DNA from: Theocolax elegans
Taxonomy: Eukaryota > Arthropoda > Insecta > Hymenoptera > Cerocephalidae
Assembly: GCA_026168455.1 (NCBI GenBank)
Contig: CM047429.1
Coordinates: forward strand, 55,559,027-55,623,026
DNA: 64,000 nucleotides
Reading direction: 5' to 3'
Each line of letters starts with the position of its first letter. Position 1 is the stretch's first letter. Shown piece after piece: positions 25,986-37,500 of the stretch. The notes under the pieces are model-generated. The model searched no databases. It saw nothing but the letters and a program-made list of their open reading frames with translations, and was not told the origin of the DNA. Made by a program: the position numbers and the translations under genes.

Positions 25986-26331
25986 ATCAATTTCACAAGA
26001 ACTAGTTAGATCGAAATTTTAAAATGCACCAAATTCTAGGTACAGACTGGAAATCTTTTTCAGAAAATAAAGAGATTATTAGATGCTGAAATTAATTCGG
26101 TTAAATGTTATTATTAACTCAAAAAGTGAGTTTTTTCGAGTTTTTTTAATAATAGTTGCTCTTTACAGCTATTTATGTCAAAATTTATCAACTTTTATTA
26201 TATTACATTGCATGCTACATTGGTTACTGGAATACGGCAGAAATTATACTTTTGGGTTAGAATTGTTAATCTCAAGGTCAATAACTCAAATTAAAGGTAA
26301 ACATTTACGTTTAAAATTAAGCCATCATTCC
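25986..26331. repeat. Diverged arm of the 55.6-kb foldback family, split by copy 2 transposon
   Basis: Shares an ordered set of blocks with the left arm of the foldback at 55,584-56,543: GATCGAAATTTTAAAATGCA, CCAAATT, CTGAAATT/CTGGAATCT, TATCAACTTTTAT, TTGGGTTAGAATT and AATCTCAAGGTCAAT. A 99-codon frame across it (26,083-26,382) is incidental. The CACTA-like copy 2 inserted into this older repeat at 26,332. Confidence 0.7.
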
Positions 26332-26710
26332 ATCCCACGTGAAAATAATTGGTACAGATTGTATAAAAATTGTCTACGCTAACAATGTACAAAAGTGATT
26401 CTGTACAATTTTTATACAATCTGAGTACAATTTTGTCACTGTGTACATAAAGTGTATACAAATTGAACAGTGTGTACTAAAATTAAATTGTGAATAATTT
26501 AACAATAATTTGTATACAGTTTGTGTAAATTAATTGTATACATTTTTTTTCTTAATTTTTTTTTCAAATTGTATGAAATTTATTAATTATTATTAACTGT
26601 ATGGTTTTAATAAGATTTAATACATGTTTTAACATAATAGTTTTACATTTTCTGAATAAATTACAATAAATCAAGTATAAGTTATGTAAATAATTTTAAA
26701 AGAAACAGTA

Positions 26711-28890
26711 CTACTTTGAATTAAGAGATTTCGTATCTTTTAATTCAATTAATTTTTGACACATGCTGTGAGCTACCGTTCGATCGTCCAAATTTTTCCA
26801 ATTTTTGCTTGCAGCGTAGTTTTGCGAATACACTGAAAATAAATGAATTTTATTTATTCTAAGCTTCATTTTCAATATATTATTACTCAACATACTTATG
26901 ATAGAGTCTACAGCTTTTTTAGGTAACCCTGGTTTACGTTCGTTTGGATTTGTTTTTGATTTTGCACCACGTAGACAGCATTTTGCCAAAGCAGTCCTTG
27001 TAAAAATTGCCTGCATCAAGTAACGCGCAAAGGAAGTCGATGAATTACATTTCTTTTTTGCATTTTGTAAATCAAAATTATTGATAAATACATCCGAGCC
27101 TTTTATTAATTCTCTAATCTAAAATATTATGTTATGCTTCGATTAATTTACTAAATTTAAAATAAATAAAAATAACAAATATGTAACACATACGCCGCTT
27201 TTTTCATCTTTACTTAAATATTTGTAAGTCCAACAGTCATTTTCTTGATTTTCTAAATAATCGCACTCATCATCGAATTCCATCGTATCTGTTCTGCAGA
27301 CTTGCTTATTCGAATTTTCAATTTTCTCTTTTTTGATTTTTATTTCTGATAATTTATTTACATTAACTAATTTTTTAAATTGAAACTTTGTTTTTGTACG
27401 TGTATTTAAAACAGGACTTCCCGGCATATCGTCACGATAATCAGAAGAATCAGTCATTATAGATATTTCACCTTGTTCAAAAAAGCATTTCTAAAACACA
27501 AAAAAATTTGTTATTAATACTCAAGTAAATTACAATTAAACAAATTTAATATTAATTTAATTACTTTTTTTTCTGGTGATTCTTCGGTAATATCTATTAT
27601 GGAAAGTCGTTTCTTAGATAGTATATCATCACTAATTTTTTCAAATCCCTGCAAAAGAATAGTTAAAAGATTAAGTATTAAGATAAGAGTTTAAACAAAC
27701 AATACAGGTAAATAAATAGAACAGAATAGTACTTACTTCTTCTATACTTGTTACAATCTTTTCCTTTCGATTTGTAGTCAAAGTCGGAATTAGGTTATGC
27801 TGCTCATTTTTATCTAAAATCGGCATATCATAAGAACGTCGACGTGGTTCACTTGTTGACTCAACATTCACTAAAGGCTCTAAAGCTGGAACTTTAGGTG
27901 GAATGGTACTTTTCAAAAATTCTAATTTCTAAAACGTAAAGTTATAACTATAACAACTAAATGTGCAGGTTAATTTTTTTGCCTAAATTTATTATAATAT
28001 TTGTTACCGCAGTAATAGATTGCATATTATTTATATTGGTATTAGCATTAGCAATGCATGAGTCTATATCCGTCTGCAACTGTTCGAGATAATCTCGTAT
28101 CCATGAAAAATCAGATTTTGTTGAATAATTATTAATTTTTGAAGTGGATGGAATACTTTCACTCTCTTTATGAATAAACGCTGGTTTCTCCTTTAGTACT
28201 TGAGGTTCAATTTGAAAATCAATATCTTTTATTAATTGTTTATCCATAAGTATCCGTGTGCGATTTTTTATTTTATTACTATTAATCTAAGGAAGGAAAA
28301 CAACGATATTAACCTTGAAATAATTTTTTTTGTTTTAGTTAAGTAAATTATAACATAACTGATTTTTCTGCATATATAATAAAAAACGAAAGGATAAAGT
28401 AAAATAAAAGGGCAAAATTATTTTTAAATATTGATAAAAATTATTTTAAATATCAGACTTTACTGTACTTTGTACGTTTCTGCTTCAGATTCATCGGTGT
28501 CAGTAGCATTAGTTTCTACCTCTTCTCTAACACTATGCTTAGCAGGTTTTGTACTCTTTAACTTAGTTTTTTTCATTTTCTTCTTATGCATCTCATCCAT
28601 CATATCGAGCAGTTTTGATTCGTCTCCTACAGCGTATAACATTTATAATTTTAAGATTTGTATAACTATCAAAGTAATATTTTTGACATAGTAATAGTAA
28701 AGTACTTACTGCATTTTTTAATAATTGTACCTTCATAGGGGTTCGAATTTTCCGCATCTTCGGGCCACATGAAGGTAACCTTTGTCCCTATATTTAATGT
28801 TTTTTGTAGCTTATCCATAATAATTGATCTTTCATAAACTACACATAACGATGCATCATTGCACTCAATTAAATATTGCATTTCGGACAT
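26711..28890 (-). CDS. BEN-domain protein of CACTA-like transposon, 8 exons, 511 aa
   Basis: Exons (minus strand): 28,710-28,890; 28,469-28,626; 28,008-28,286; 27,737-27,928; 27,565-27,648; 27,194-27,490; 26,896-27,118; 26,711-26,832. Every intron is GT-AG, the lengths sum to 1,536 nt, and the frame is open throughout, which strongly supports the model. The ATG at 28,890 (MSEMQYLIEC) is preferred over an upstream TTG. Exon 1 encodes a Tudor-like strip (GTKVTFMWPEDAENSNPYEG) also present in copy 1. The middle is charged and disordered. The last two exons form a BEN domain (SFARYLMQAIFTRTALAKCC, RKPGLPKKAVDSII, then NLDDRTVAHSMCQKLIELK). BEN domains bind DNA in insulator and repressor proteins. 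In this element the protein could bind the subterminal repeats as plant CACTA TnpA does; that role is inference. The start lies 214 bp from the transposase start, implying a shared bidirectional promoter. Confidence 0.85.
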
Positions 28891-29104
28891 TTTCTTCTTC
28901 AACCGAGTTTTTATACTATTTATGTAATCTTAATATTAATGAAAAATCTCGTCTGTCACTCATCAACACTGATGTTGGTTATGGAAACATTTGAAGGTTG
29001 CATTATCGAAATATTAATTAAACTATCAGTTAAGACATTCTATTCAGGTTGCACATGTGTTCGATTTATATTGACGATAACCTTTTATTGATTTGATTTA
29101 TAAC
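28891..29104. promoter_or_regulatory. Bidirectional intergenic promoter region of copy 2
   Basis: These 214 bp separate the two divergent start codons and contain no other coding sequence. By position the region must hold the start sites of both element genes. I do not see a canonical TATA pair. Copy 1 has a similarly short divergent gap at about 23,271-23,320. Confidence 0.6.
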
Positions 29105-32100
29105 ATGCCAACTTATACGCCGTATAGTGGAAATAATGAGGTAAAATTATTATATGAAAAAGAAATTATTTTATGCTGTTGTAAATAACATATAGTTCAC
29201 ATTGATTTTAATATGTAACAAAGAATTATGAGATTCCTGCTGTTACAATCCGTCGACGAATTCGTAGGAGGCGGCAGATAGAAGTAGCAGATCGAAATGA
29301 TCCAGAGATAAACCCTAGTGCACAAAATGTTGAAATAGAGGTAATTGAAAAAGTAATTTTTCATTCCTACTTTAATAAGAGACTATGATATTGATTTTGT
29401 TACTTAAATTGTTCACTCTTGTATGTTTATATTATTTACATTTTTACGATTTATTTTAAAAGTAAAACTAGAGAAATTAATTAATTAATTAAACAAAGTA
29501 AAATTAATAGTAAATATTTATTGAAATAATGTAATAAATATTGAAATAATATTGTAAATAGTTATTGATTTATACTTATATCGATGATTATCTGTCAGAA
29601 AGTTGTGTTTAAAATTTTCATTTGAAAACTATCTATTATTATTTAAAAGTTCATAATTTTATATGCGAAATTGGTTATTTTCTTAATGAAATTTATAACT
29701 TCGTATTTGGAAACTATCGTTACAAATAAAGTTTTATTTCTTTAGTTATACTCATCATATTATACAACGCTTACATTGCTTTTTAAAATGTGTATTAATA
29801 AGTCAATTAAAAAATAGATATTGAAAATATAGGATAAACTTTTTTTATGTGTATTTAAATTTATTGTGCCCTCGTTAAAGCTTTATATTAATGAAAAAAA
29901 TTAAAAAAAAAAAACATTTTTTATTACATTTAATTATTTAACAGAGATCGTACGAAGATGCGACCATGGAAGTACTCGACGATAATATCAATCATAGTGA
30001 TTCTAATAATATTGACGATGAATATAGTGATGTCGAATCAAGTAATTGTTCAGATTGCTCCTCGGGAATTTATGATTTATTAGGGAGTGATACAGAATAC
30101 GAAGAGGTTGAAGATAACATACTAAATAAAAAAATTTATGATGGATCTGACTTTAGTGTCGGTGAATTAGTTAATTCAGTTTTAGAGTATTACATACAAC
30201 ATTGCTCAACGAAGAAAGGTTTAGACAGTTTGTTAAAACTTATGAATAAGTTTCTACCAAAACCGAACATCGTTCCAAAAAGTAAATACTTACTTTTTAA
30301 ATTTTTGACAAATGTCACGTCTGCAAGTGCTGAAATTATTAAGAAACATCGCATTTGTGAAGAGTGTTACAATTATATAGGTTCATATGATTTGACTTTA
30401 TTAATTAATTCTTGTAATATTTGCAGTAGTAGTAAAATTCATGGAATTTTCATCGAATATGATTTAAAATCACTCTTAAAAGATGCACTTGAAATTAGAA
30501 ATTTAAGCTTTTACATTAATCAACATAGACAATATAGACAACAAATTGAAGATTCAAACTCTGTAAATGATATTACGTCAGGTATGAAGTATCGAACACT
30601 TGAAGAGCATGTATTAAAAGGCGAGTCAGATATTTGTTTACTATGGAACACTGATGGTCTACCAGTTGGTGAAAATGGTCAAATATGGCTTATACAAGCG
30701 CAAGTTATCAATATTCCGCCTCAAAACAGAAGAAATTTTCAATTTGTTTCTGGTATTTACTACTCTAGGGAAAAGAAACCTTCTATGGCTTCATTTTTAA
30801 AACCTTACGTCAATAAGTTAAGAGATTTATTTACAAATGGAATAATATGGCAGAATAAAAACAATGTGATTCAACGAAGTATTGTTATTGCTCCAGTGGC
30901 AACATTAGATGCACCTGCAAGAGCTGCAGTCCAAAACTTAATGCAATATAATGGGGAATATGGATGTACCTTTTGCGAACATCCAGGTGAAATTTGTCGG
31001 ACAGGTTCAGGGTTTACTCGTATTTATCCAGTTCTTAACTATAAACCAGTACTTCGCACAAATGATCAAATGCTTCAACAAGCTCGTGAAAGTGTGTTAC
31101 GCCAATTAAACCATATAAAAGGCGTAAAAGGACCTTCAATTGCATCTCTGGTACCTTTTTTTGACATATCATCGTCTTTTGTACCAGACTACATGCACGC
31201 TATGCCACTTGGTAATTATCGAATGTTAATTAATTTATGGTTTAACTCTAAAAATAAAGATTGTGATTTTTATATTAACAAACAAATGAGAAATGAAATT
31301 GATAGACAGCTTCAAGAAATTTATCCACCACAATATGTTACTAGAACTCCGAGAACAATCAAATTTTTAAAGTATTGGAAAGCATCAGAATTGAGAGACT
31401 GTTTCTTACATTACTTTCCTGTTATATTAAAAAACAAATTAAAGAAACGCTATTACAATCATTTTCTAGTTTTAGTTTACGCGTCAACACTTCTATTAAA
31501 AAATAAAATTGATGTTCGCGAAATTGAATTAGCAGAATGCCTTTTCGAAGTATTTGTAATTGATCTAGAAAAATTATATGGTCGTCATAAATGTTCATTC
31601 AACGCACATCAGTTGCTCCATATGGCACAAAGCGTACGTCTGTGGGGTCCACTGTGGTGTTGGTCTGCGTTTCCTTTCGAAGACGGTAATGGATACGTAA
31701 AAAAAATTATACACGGATCAAATAAATTAGATATGGAGATAGCGAACACTATGTATATTTATAATGCACAAAAGATTTTAAAGCATAAATTAGAAATTGA
31801 AAATCATTATGAACATGAATTTATTGCTGAACCTCTTTCGCCGGTGAAAAAAATATTAGGTGAGCATGAGTTAGAAGCTATTCAAAACTACTGCACTGTA
31901 CACGAATTGGACATAAGATCAATGATGATGTATTCAAGAGTTCAATTAGGAAACATAATTATAACTTCTAAAAAGTATACAAGACAAACGGTCAGAAACA
32001 ATTTTTGTATTTTTTGGGATAATACATTGTTTGGAACTGTACTGTTCTACATTCTAATTGATAATCAATTATTAGCAGTTATCCAAAAATTGATTTTTTC

Positions 32101-32281
32101 GAAAAATAGAAGAGACAGAATAGTTGTATCTGAATTAATGTTAGATTTTACAAATTATATAATTCCTGTTCGGGATACTTATTGTATTGTAATAATTCCA
32201 GTGAGCGAAATTAAAGGAAAATTAATAAGAGTTGAAAACTATATATGTTTTCCAACAAACAATTATGAAACAAAATCATAA
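29105..32281 (+). CDS. Tnp2-like (CACTA-group) transposase, 3 exons, 829 aa
   Basis: Exons 29,105-29,140, 29,224-29,340 and 29,945-32,281 join in phase 0 at GT-AG introns and give 829 residues. The N-terminus has an Arg-rich stretch (VTIRRRIRRRRQ, possible nuclear or DNA contact), then an acidic region. Numbering from the Met at 29,966: Cys pairs CEEC and CNIC at about 131 and 149 (zinc-knuckle-like), WNTDG near 227, GIYYSREKKPS near 264, LDAPARA near 315, YGCTFC near 331, VKGPSIAS, PDYMHAMPLG near 408, RTPRTIKFLKYWKASELRD, LYGRHKCSFNAHQLLHM, GPLW near 560 and FEDGNG near 571. This order is that of eukaryotic Tnp2-type transposases. The Asp of WNTDG and of LDAPA are candidate catalytic acids. 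It would bind the TIRs and cut and paste the element. No stop or frameshift is seen, so it may be active. The nearest relative in the window is the broken copy at 18.6-20.9 kb. Confidence 0.88.
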
Positions 32282-32652
32282 ATATTTAATTGTACATAAT
32301 ATTGTACATATTGTTCTAAACTCCAATAAAAATGACGAAGAATATTGTAAGGTAAAAGTTATAATAATAAAAACTTAATTTATTTCAATTATAAAGAAAA
32401 TTAGATTAATAAGTAAAAAAACTTTATAAAAAAAATAAAATATTGTGTACCTTATTTATAAAAATTGTATACAAATTATATTCTTATTATCCACAATCTG
32501 ATTTCAGTACACACCTTATAATTTGTATACACTTTATATACACCGTGACAAAATTGTACACAGATTGTATAAAAGTTGTACAGAATCACTTTTGTACATT
32601 GTTGGCGTAGACAATTTTTATACAATCTGTACCAATTATTTTCACGTGGGAT

Positions 32653-33190
32653 ATTCGTCTGTAGTTTATTTTGAAAGAATTACAAAAAATGGCTTCTATG
32701 TAAATTATTCAGTATATGAAGATTATTTATTTCTTAAGCAAACATACATATTTAGTAGATATTGTCGCATCCCCCGAAAATTATATTATTATTTTTCTAA
32801 TAGTTAATATATACCCGTGTATATCGATTATATAAGTTCCAGTTCAAAATCACGTTCAAAACTATAAAATTATTGTTGACCTTGAAATAACCTTGAAAGT
32901 CAAACCCAAGGTAAAATCCAAGGACACCATTAAATTTCTTGACCAATTTTACCTTTATCTTGACTTCGACCTTGTCTAAAATCAGTTTACCTGGGAAATT
33001 ATTAAGGTATTCCGGTACTTCTTGGACACCTTGCATAATAGCTGAGTATCTGTACATCTGCGCTTTTTTGTAACTATATTTAATTATTATTATTTAATAA
33101 ATGAAGTGGAACATAAGCATCTTTTTTACTTAAAAGTAGTTAAGCTATGTAGCTCTCAAGCCATAGCCTCCTCCCCCGCTAAAGAGAGAA
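32653..33190. other. Flank of split repeat and CAAGGT-rich AT DNA
   Basis: Begins with what should be the other side of the old foldback interrupted by copy 2, although similarity is weak. About 32,870-32,990 is rich in ACCTTGA/CCAAGG variants (eight or so), a pattern of some degenerate interspersed repeats. The 86-codon minus-strand frame here lacks any domain. Confidence 0.4.
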
Positions 33191-34072
33191 AGTGATCTCT
33201 TAGTGAGGTATATATACAAAATGGTTTTTTACACATAGGTTGCATCCTCCATCTGTCCCTAAGGCAATCAAATTTTTTAAATTTAAATTTATTGCTTCAC
33301 AATACTTAATGATAGCTCTGCATAATGTGTCAGCATCTGTTTTTACCACTTCGATTAAACCTAAATAATTAGTGACTGAATCTATTCTGTTTATGATTTA
33401 AATATTTAATACATAGACACAGAAACTTTATTGTTGAGACGTCAGTTGACTCGTCAACAATCAATGAATAGGAACAATCGCCAACATCATCAATTAATTC
33501 CTTTTTGGTGTAACATATTTGGTGCAACCACATACTTTATCAAATTTCCACATTTATGTCATTTTTGTACTTGTACAATTTAAGATCCTCTAAACTTAAA
33601 ATGTTTAAAATTTCTGTAAGATGACCTATATTTCTTATGCTTGAATGCAACGCAACGTAAACTGCTAATATTAAATCTCTTTAGTGATTTTCTTTATTCT
33701 TGTTCGCTTGTGTTTTGCAAATTCCAATTATTTTTGGTTGTGTTTTTACGTTTCAATTTTCTAACTGCTGGATATGCGAATCCCTTGTGCTATGAGTTTT
33801 TAAATCCATAGGGTGAGCTCGCAAAGTTTTACGACAAACTTGACAGAAAGCTCGTTTATTTGTATTATGCGTATCTCGATATTATACTAGCCAACTTGTA
33901 TTAAAAAAATATTTCTTGTAAACAAGGAACGTTGAACATTTACAATTGCTGCATAGTTTTATATTGCTCTTAATAGTTTACCTTTTGCCCATGACTAATT
34001 TTCCCAAGCCGTATTGTATTTATACAAGCTTTCTTTGGATTTGGTGTTAAATTTCACTTTGCTACTCGCCAT
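33190..34072 (-). pseudogene. Degenerate BED-finger/DUF4371 hAT-type transposase fragment
   Basis: The minus strand opens at an ATG (34,072) as MASSKVKFNTKSK and soon breaks. Further on it encodes RAFCQVCRKTLRAHPMDLKT followed by HSTRDSHIQ, a C2H2-type BED-like finger (near 33,770-33,870). Next come SLIVDESTDVSTIKFL (near 33,430-33,480) and LIALGTDGG (near 33,240), the ordered motifs of DUF4371/hAT-like transposases related to ZNF862-type proteins. Stops and frameshifts separate the blocks, and the C-terminal dimerisation half is missing. It is a dead 5' fragment. No terminal repeats were found. Confidence 0.7.
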
Positions 34073-34504
34073 TTCGTCTCAACACATTATATATTTAAAA
34101 CAATTAAAACTTACGTATTTTATATTTTGCTTGCTATACAAATACATACATACTAGACGAATTGTCGTATATGTACACGATGCTATGAGAGTTCGCAGTA
34201 TATCTGTATTGTAACGAATGTAACATGCATCGAGGAAAACTATGACGATTAGGCTACGCTATTGCCTGTTGAGAGACTCCTGCGAGAATTCGGGGAAAAC
34301 TCACTCTGTTTTCACACGAGGTCCACCGTAGCGTCCGGTCTTCTTCTTCAGCTCTGTAAAAGATAACCATCGTCAAGGCCTGTGCCAATCAGCGCCTCGA
34401 AATTGAGACAACGGCACCGAAAACTCTAATATCGAGCAAGGATCTCGGCCTCGAGTGGAAGGAGCTTTCCGTGCATCTCGGCAAGAGCGAACGATAAATA
34501 GCCA
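34073..34504. other. Junction DNA before the satellite, nothing recognised
   Basis: AT-rich sequence passes into a more GC-balanced 300-bp segment (34,200-34,500) that directly abuts the first satellite monomer. No coding evidence. Confidence 0.4.
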
Positions 34505-37500
34505 CGTAATAAAATGCATTTGAATTCAATCCACCCGGCTATGGGTCGAAATCTAAAAAAATCAAATTTGGGTTTTCTTAGACGGCTTATGCGTGTATTT
34601 GCGTATAAAAATGCATTTGTACTCATTCCACCCGGCTATGGAACAAAATCAAAAAAATTGCAAATTTAGGCTTATTAACGAAATCTAAAAAATATAAATT
34701 TTGGACTTCTTAGTCGGTTTATGCGTGATAATACGTGTAAAAATGCATTCAAATTCAATCCGCCCGTCTATGGAACGAAATTTAAGAAATGCAAATTTTG
34801 GTCTTCCTAGCCAGTTTGTACGTGTTTATTCGTACAAAACTTCATTTGAATTAATTCTCGCCGGCTACGTAACTAAATCAAAAAATTCAAATTTTGGACT
34901 TCTTAGCCGTTTAATGCGTGTTTGTACGCATAAAAATGAATTTGAATTCATTCCACCCGACTATGGAAAGATATCTACGAAATTGAAAATTTAGACTTAT
35001 TAGCCGGTTTATACGTATAAATATGCATTTGAATTCAATCCACCTGGCTATCGAACGAAATCTATAAAGTTGAATATTTAGGCTTATTAGCCAGTTTATA
35101 CGTGTAAAAATGCATTTAAATTCAATCCACCTGGCTATCGAACGAAATCTAAAAAAATCAAATTTGGGTTTTCTTAGCCGTTTCATGCGTATTTATACGT
35201 ATAAAAATGCAATTGAATTCACTCCACCCGGCTATGGAACAAAATCAAAAAAAAATTCAAATTTTTGACTGATTAGTCCGTTTATGCATGTTTATACGTG
35301 TAAAAATGCATTTAAATTCAATCCTCCCGGCTATGTAACAAAATCTACGAAAGTCAAATGTTGGACTTCTTAGCCGGCTTATGCGTGTATTTGCGTATAA
35401 AAATGCATTTGAATTCATTCCACCCGGCTATGGAACAAAATAAAGAAAAAAATCAAATTTTTTGTTGCTTTGTCGGTTTATGCATGTTCATACGTGTAAA
35501 GATGCATTTAAATTCAATCTACCTGGCTATCGAACCAAATTTCAAAAAATCAAATTTGGGTTTTCTTAGCCGGTTTATACGCGTTTATACTTATACAAAT
35601 ACAATTGAATTCAATCCACCCGGCTATGGGACGAAACCTAAAAAATTCAAATTTTGGACTTCTAAGTCGGTAGATGCGTGTCTATACGTAAAAAAAAATG
35701 CAATAAAATTCAATCCACCTGGCTATACAACGAAATCGAAAAAATTCAAATTTTGGTGGTCCTAGCCGTTTTATACGTGTTTTTACGTATAAAAATATAT
35801 TTGAATTCATTCCTCCCGGCTATAGAATGAAATAAAAAAAATTGAATATTTAGGCTGATTAGCCGGTTTATGCTTGTTTATACGTATAAAAATGGATTTG
35901 AATTCATTCCACCCGGCTATGGAACGATATCTACGAAATTGAAAATTTAGACTAATTAGCCGGTTTATACGTATAAAAACGCATTTAAATTCAATCCACC
36001 CGGCTATTGAACGTAATCTATAAAGTTGAATATTTTGGCTTATTAGTCGGTTTATACGTGTAAAAATGCATTTAAATTCATTCCTCCCGGCTATAGAACG
36101 AAATAAAAAAAAATCGAATATTTAGGCTGATTAGCCGGTTTATGCTTGTTTATACGTATAAAAATGGATTTGAATTCATTCCACCCGGCTATGGAACGAT
36201 ATCTACGAAATTGAAAATTTAGACTTATTAGCCGGTTTATACGTATAAAAACGCATTTAAATTCAATCCACCCGGCTATTGAACGTAATATATAAAGTTG
36301 AATATTTTGGCTTATTAGTCGGTTTATACGTGTAAAAATGCATTTAAATTCAATCTACCTGGCTATCGAACGACATCTAAAAAAATCAAATTTGGGTTTT
36401 CTTAGCCGGTTTATGCGTATTTATACGTATAAACATGTATTTGAATTCACTCCACCCGGCTATGGAACGAAAGCTAAAAAATTCAAATTTTTGACTGCAT
36501 TGTCGGTTTATGCATGTTCATACGTGTAAAAGTGCCTTTAAATTCAAACCTCGCGGCTATGAAACAAAATATAAAAAATTCAAACTTAGGACTTCTTAGC
36601 CGGTTTATCCATGTTTATACGTAGAACAATGCATTTCGATTCAATCCACCCGGCTATGGAACGAAATCTAAAAATTGAAAATATAGGCTTATTAGCCGGT
36701 TTGTGCGTGCTTATACATGTAAAAATGCATTTGGATTCATTCCACCCGGCTATGGAACAAAATCTAAACAGTTCAAATTTTGGACTTCTTAGCCGGTATA
36801 TGCGAGATTATACGTATAAAAATGTATTTGAATTCGTTCTACCCGGTTATAAAACAAAATCTAAAAAATTAAATATTTCGACTTTTTAGCCGGTTTATGC
36901 GTGTTTATACGTATAAAAATGCATTTGATTTCATTCCACCCGGCTATAGAATGAAATCTGAAAAATTCAAATTTTGGACTTCTTAGTTTTAGCCCTTTTA
37001 TACATGTTTATATGTATAAAAATGCATTTGAATTCATTCCAGCCGCCTATAGAACGAAATCAAAAAAATAAAAAATTTAGGCTGATAAGCCGGTTATGCG
37101 TGTTTATACGTAGAACAATGCATTTCGATTCAATCCACCCGGCTATGGAACGAAATCTAAAAATTGAAAATATTGGCTTATTAGCCGGTTTGTGCGTGCT
37201 TATACGTGTAATAATGCATTCAAATTCAATCCAGCCATCTATGGAACGAAATTTAAGAAATGCAAATTTTGGTCTTCATAGCCGGTTTATGCGTGTTTAT
37301 ACGTATACAAATGCATTTGATATCATTCTATCCGGCTACGTAACGAAATCTACGAAGGTTCCAATTTTGGACTTTTCAGCCGGTTTATGCGTGGTTATAC
37401 GTGTAAAAATGCATTCAAATTCAATCTACCCGTCTAGGGCACGAAATTTAAGAATGCAAATTTTGGTCTTCCCAGCCAGTTTGTACATGTTTATACGTAT

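Larger units (their letters stand above)
26334..32650. mobile_element. CACTA-like DNA transposon, copy 2 (apparently intact, 6.32 kb)
   Basis: The termini are CCCACGTGAAAATAATTGG at 26,334 and its exact reverse complement ending at 32,650. The inverted repeats extend about 200 bp; the first 75 bp differ at one or two sites and the rest are roughly 88% alike. AT flanks both ends (26,332-26,333 and 32,651-32,652), consistent with a 2-bp target duplication. Subterminal zones (26,380-26,560 and 32,440-32,610) are crowded with TTGTATACAATTT/GTACA variants in both orientations. Two genes point outward from a 214-bp gap: BEN-domain gene leftward (26,711-28,890) and transposase rightward (29,105-32,281). 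Both reading frames stay open across all proposed splice junctions, so the element may be autonomous. It shares architecture and CCCRCGT ends with copy 1. Confidence 0.9.
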
